From: a virus
DNA length: 37,995 nucleotides
IMG/VR virus record: IMGVR_UViG_3300004457_000705
Location: 1-37,995 of that record
Direction: 5' to 3' (one strand)
Below, piece by piece: positions 37,430 to 37,995 of this stretch (positions are counted from its first letter, which is position 1; each line of letters starts with the position of its first letter). The notes beneath the pieces are model-generated. The model was not told the origin of the DNA. It did no database searches and saw only the letters and a program-made list of their open reading frames with translations. A program made the translations under genes and the position numbers.

Positions 37430-37995
37430 TGCTTAATTTTTTTATACCAATACTCTACAGTTTGTTGTATACCTGCATCTAGTGTCCAGTCCGGCTTCCA
37501 TCCGAGCATTTTTGTTAGTTTACGATGACTACTATTCAGTAAATAAATCTCACCTGGGCGTTCTGGTTTCTGATCCCATAAGATATTACCGTCCCATCCT
37601 AAGTGATATGCAATCAACTGTGCATAGTCTTTAATTTTAATTGCGTTATCTGGTCCTAAACAAAATATTTCGCCAGCTGCTTTATCAGGATTTTCTATGA
37701 TGGTTCTCCATGCACTAAGTAAATCTTCAATATATATAAAATTTCTATAAGGTTCTGCATAGCCTAATGATATTTGATGTGGGTTTTTAATCATTTGAGT
37801 AATAATTTGCTCTGTTACAAAAAAATCATTGTCTTTTCTGCCGTAACAATTTGTTTGTCTAATAGCAGTAAAAGGCAATCCGTAACTTCTATGTGCATAC
37901 TCTAAGTATTTTTCACATGCATACTTAGCAACGGCATATGGTGCATTAGGATTAGGCTGAGTGTCTTCGTCAAATGCTATAACATAGTTCTCTTT
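37426..37995 (-). CDS. NAD-dependent sugar-nucleotide epimerase/dehydratase (extended SDR), partial
   Basis: 190 residues are visible; the N-terminal Rossmann part lies beyond the window. The frame is open to the last base. The catalytic YxxxK is present (YAVAK, ~20-24), followed by ACEKYLEYAH and a TAIRQTNCYG.R segment, typical of the family's active-site helix and following strand. IYIEDLLSAW and GEIFCLGPDN are the substrate-domain landmarks. The end is MLGWKPDWTLDAGIQQTVEYW, as in GDP- or UDP-sugar epimerases. An apparent internal start at 37878 (TTG) is not real. It acts on nucleotide sugars in the cytoplasm; with the radical-SAM enzyme it suggests a glycan-modifying cassette. Confidence 0.9.
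   Translation of the reverse strand, partial: KENYVIAFDEDTQPNPNAPYAVAKYACEKYLEYAHRSYGLPFTAIRQTNCYGRKDNDFFVTEQIITQMIKNPHQISLGYAEPYRNFIYIEDLLSAWRTIIENPDKAAGEIFCLGPDNAIKIKDYAQLIAYHLGWDGNILWDQKPERPGEIYLLNSSHRKLTKMLGWKPDWTLDAGIQQTVEYWYKKIKQ

Noticed and set aside
37426-37878. Treating 37878 as the true start of the epimerase
   Set aside because: The codon is TTG and the frame continues upstream with the catalytic YxxxK, so the gene is truncated by the window edge.
1-37995. tRNA genes, CRISPR arrays, insertion sequences, integrase or attachment sites
   Set aside because: None could be supported on reading both strands.

Overview
This window looks like a contiguous piece of a marine T4-like myovirus (tailed phage). 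Nearly every gene reads on the minus strand. The T4 core genes recognised are: replicative helicase (gp41), primase (gp61), UvsW, UvsX, a UvsY-like protein, ssDNA-binding protein (gp32), both terminase subunits (gp16, gp17), neck protein (gp13), head-completion protein (gp4), tail sheath (gp18) and tail tube (gp19). The DNA is AT-rich and genes are packed with 4-nt ATGA overlaps. Several accessory genes make sense only in a Gram-negative host: a lipobox lipoprotein and a TonB-dependent outer-membrane receptor. The host cannot be named from the sequence. No tRNA, CRISPR, IS element or integrase was seen.

Layout in the direction of transcription (high to low coordinates). 37995-35561: a partial NAD-dependent sugar epimerase and a radical-SAM enzyme. 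35501-34138: a small membrane protein and a conserved unknown protein. 34122-21130: the late morphogenesis block (gp13, dNMP kinase, gp18, gp19, a second tube-fold protein, gp4, fatty-acid desaturase, gp16, three poorly known proteins including an SGNH hydrolase, gp17, and a virion-type protein), closed by a terminator. 20909-18054: gp32, a UvsX/UvsY-type recombination operon. 17959-16713: a 49-aa two-helix membrane protein and an AAA+ ATPase. 16620-15043: a BtuB-like TonB-dependent receptor. 15029-8248: a long early/middle operon running uvsW, two unknowns, metK, apt, mtnN, a gp62-like clamp-loader subunit, a zinc-finger/gp59-like protein and thyX. 8157-5677: an FG-GAP lipoprotein, a MazG-like protein and a catalytically dead DNA polymerase III alpha-like protein. 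5680-5309: the only plus-strand gene. 5254-4466: a beta-rich virion protein. 4423-2061: primase and helicase. 2022-1: a small conserved protein and a large Ala-rich protein that runs off the window.

Three things stand out. First, metK, apt and mtnN form an overlapping cassette that could make SAM, hydrolyse its by-products (SAH, MTA or 5'-deoxyadenosine) to adenine, and return adenine to AMP. This phage also carries at least one radical-SAM enzyme. Second, the phage encodes two host-envelope proteins not expected of a T4-like phage: a complete small TonB-dependent receptor and a lipoprotein with calcium-binding-type repeats. Third, the regulatory code is legible. Ten perfect late elements (GATAAATA, then five bases, then an A as predicted +1) lie before late genes. 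In four of them, plus one variant on the plus strand, that A is the A of the start codon, which predicts leaderless late mRNAs. Seven host-type promoters (TTGACA or TTGACT, 16-17 bp spacer, TATAAT or TAAAAT) mark early units, and two of these also abut their start codons.

Functional calls come from motif and family recognition by eye; no database search was run.
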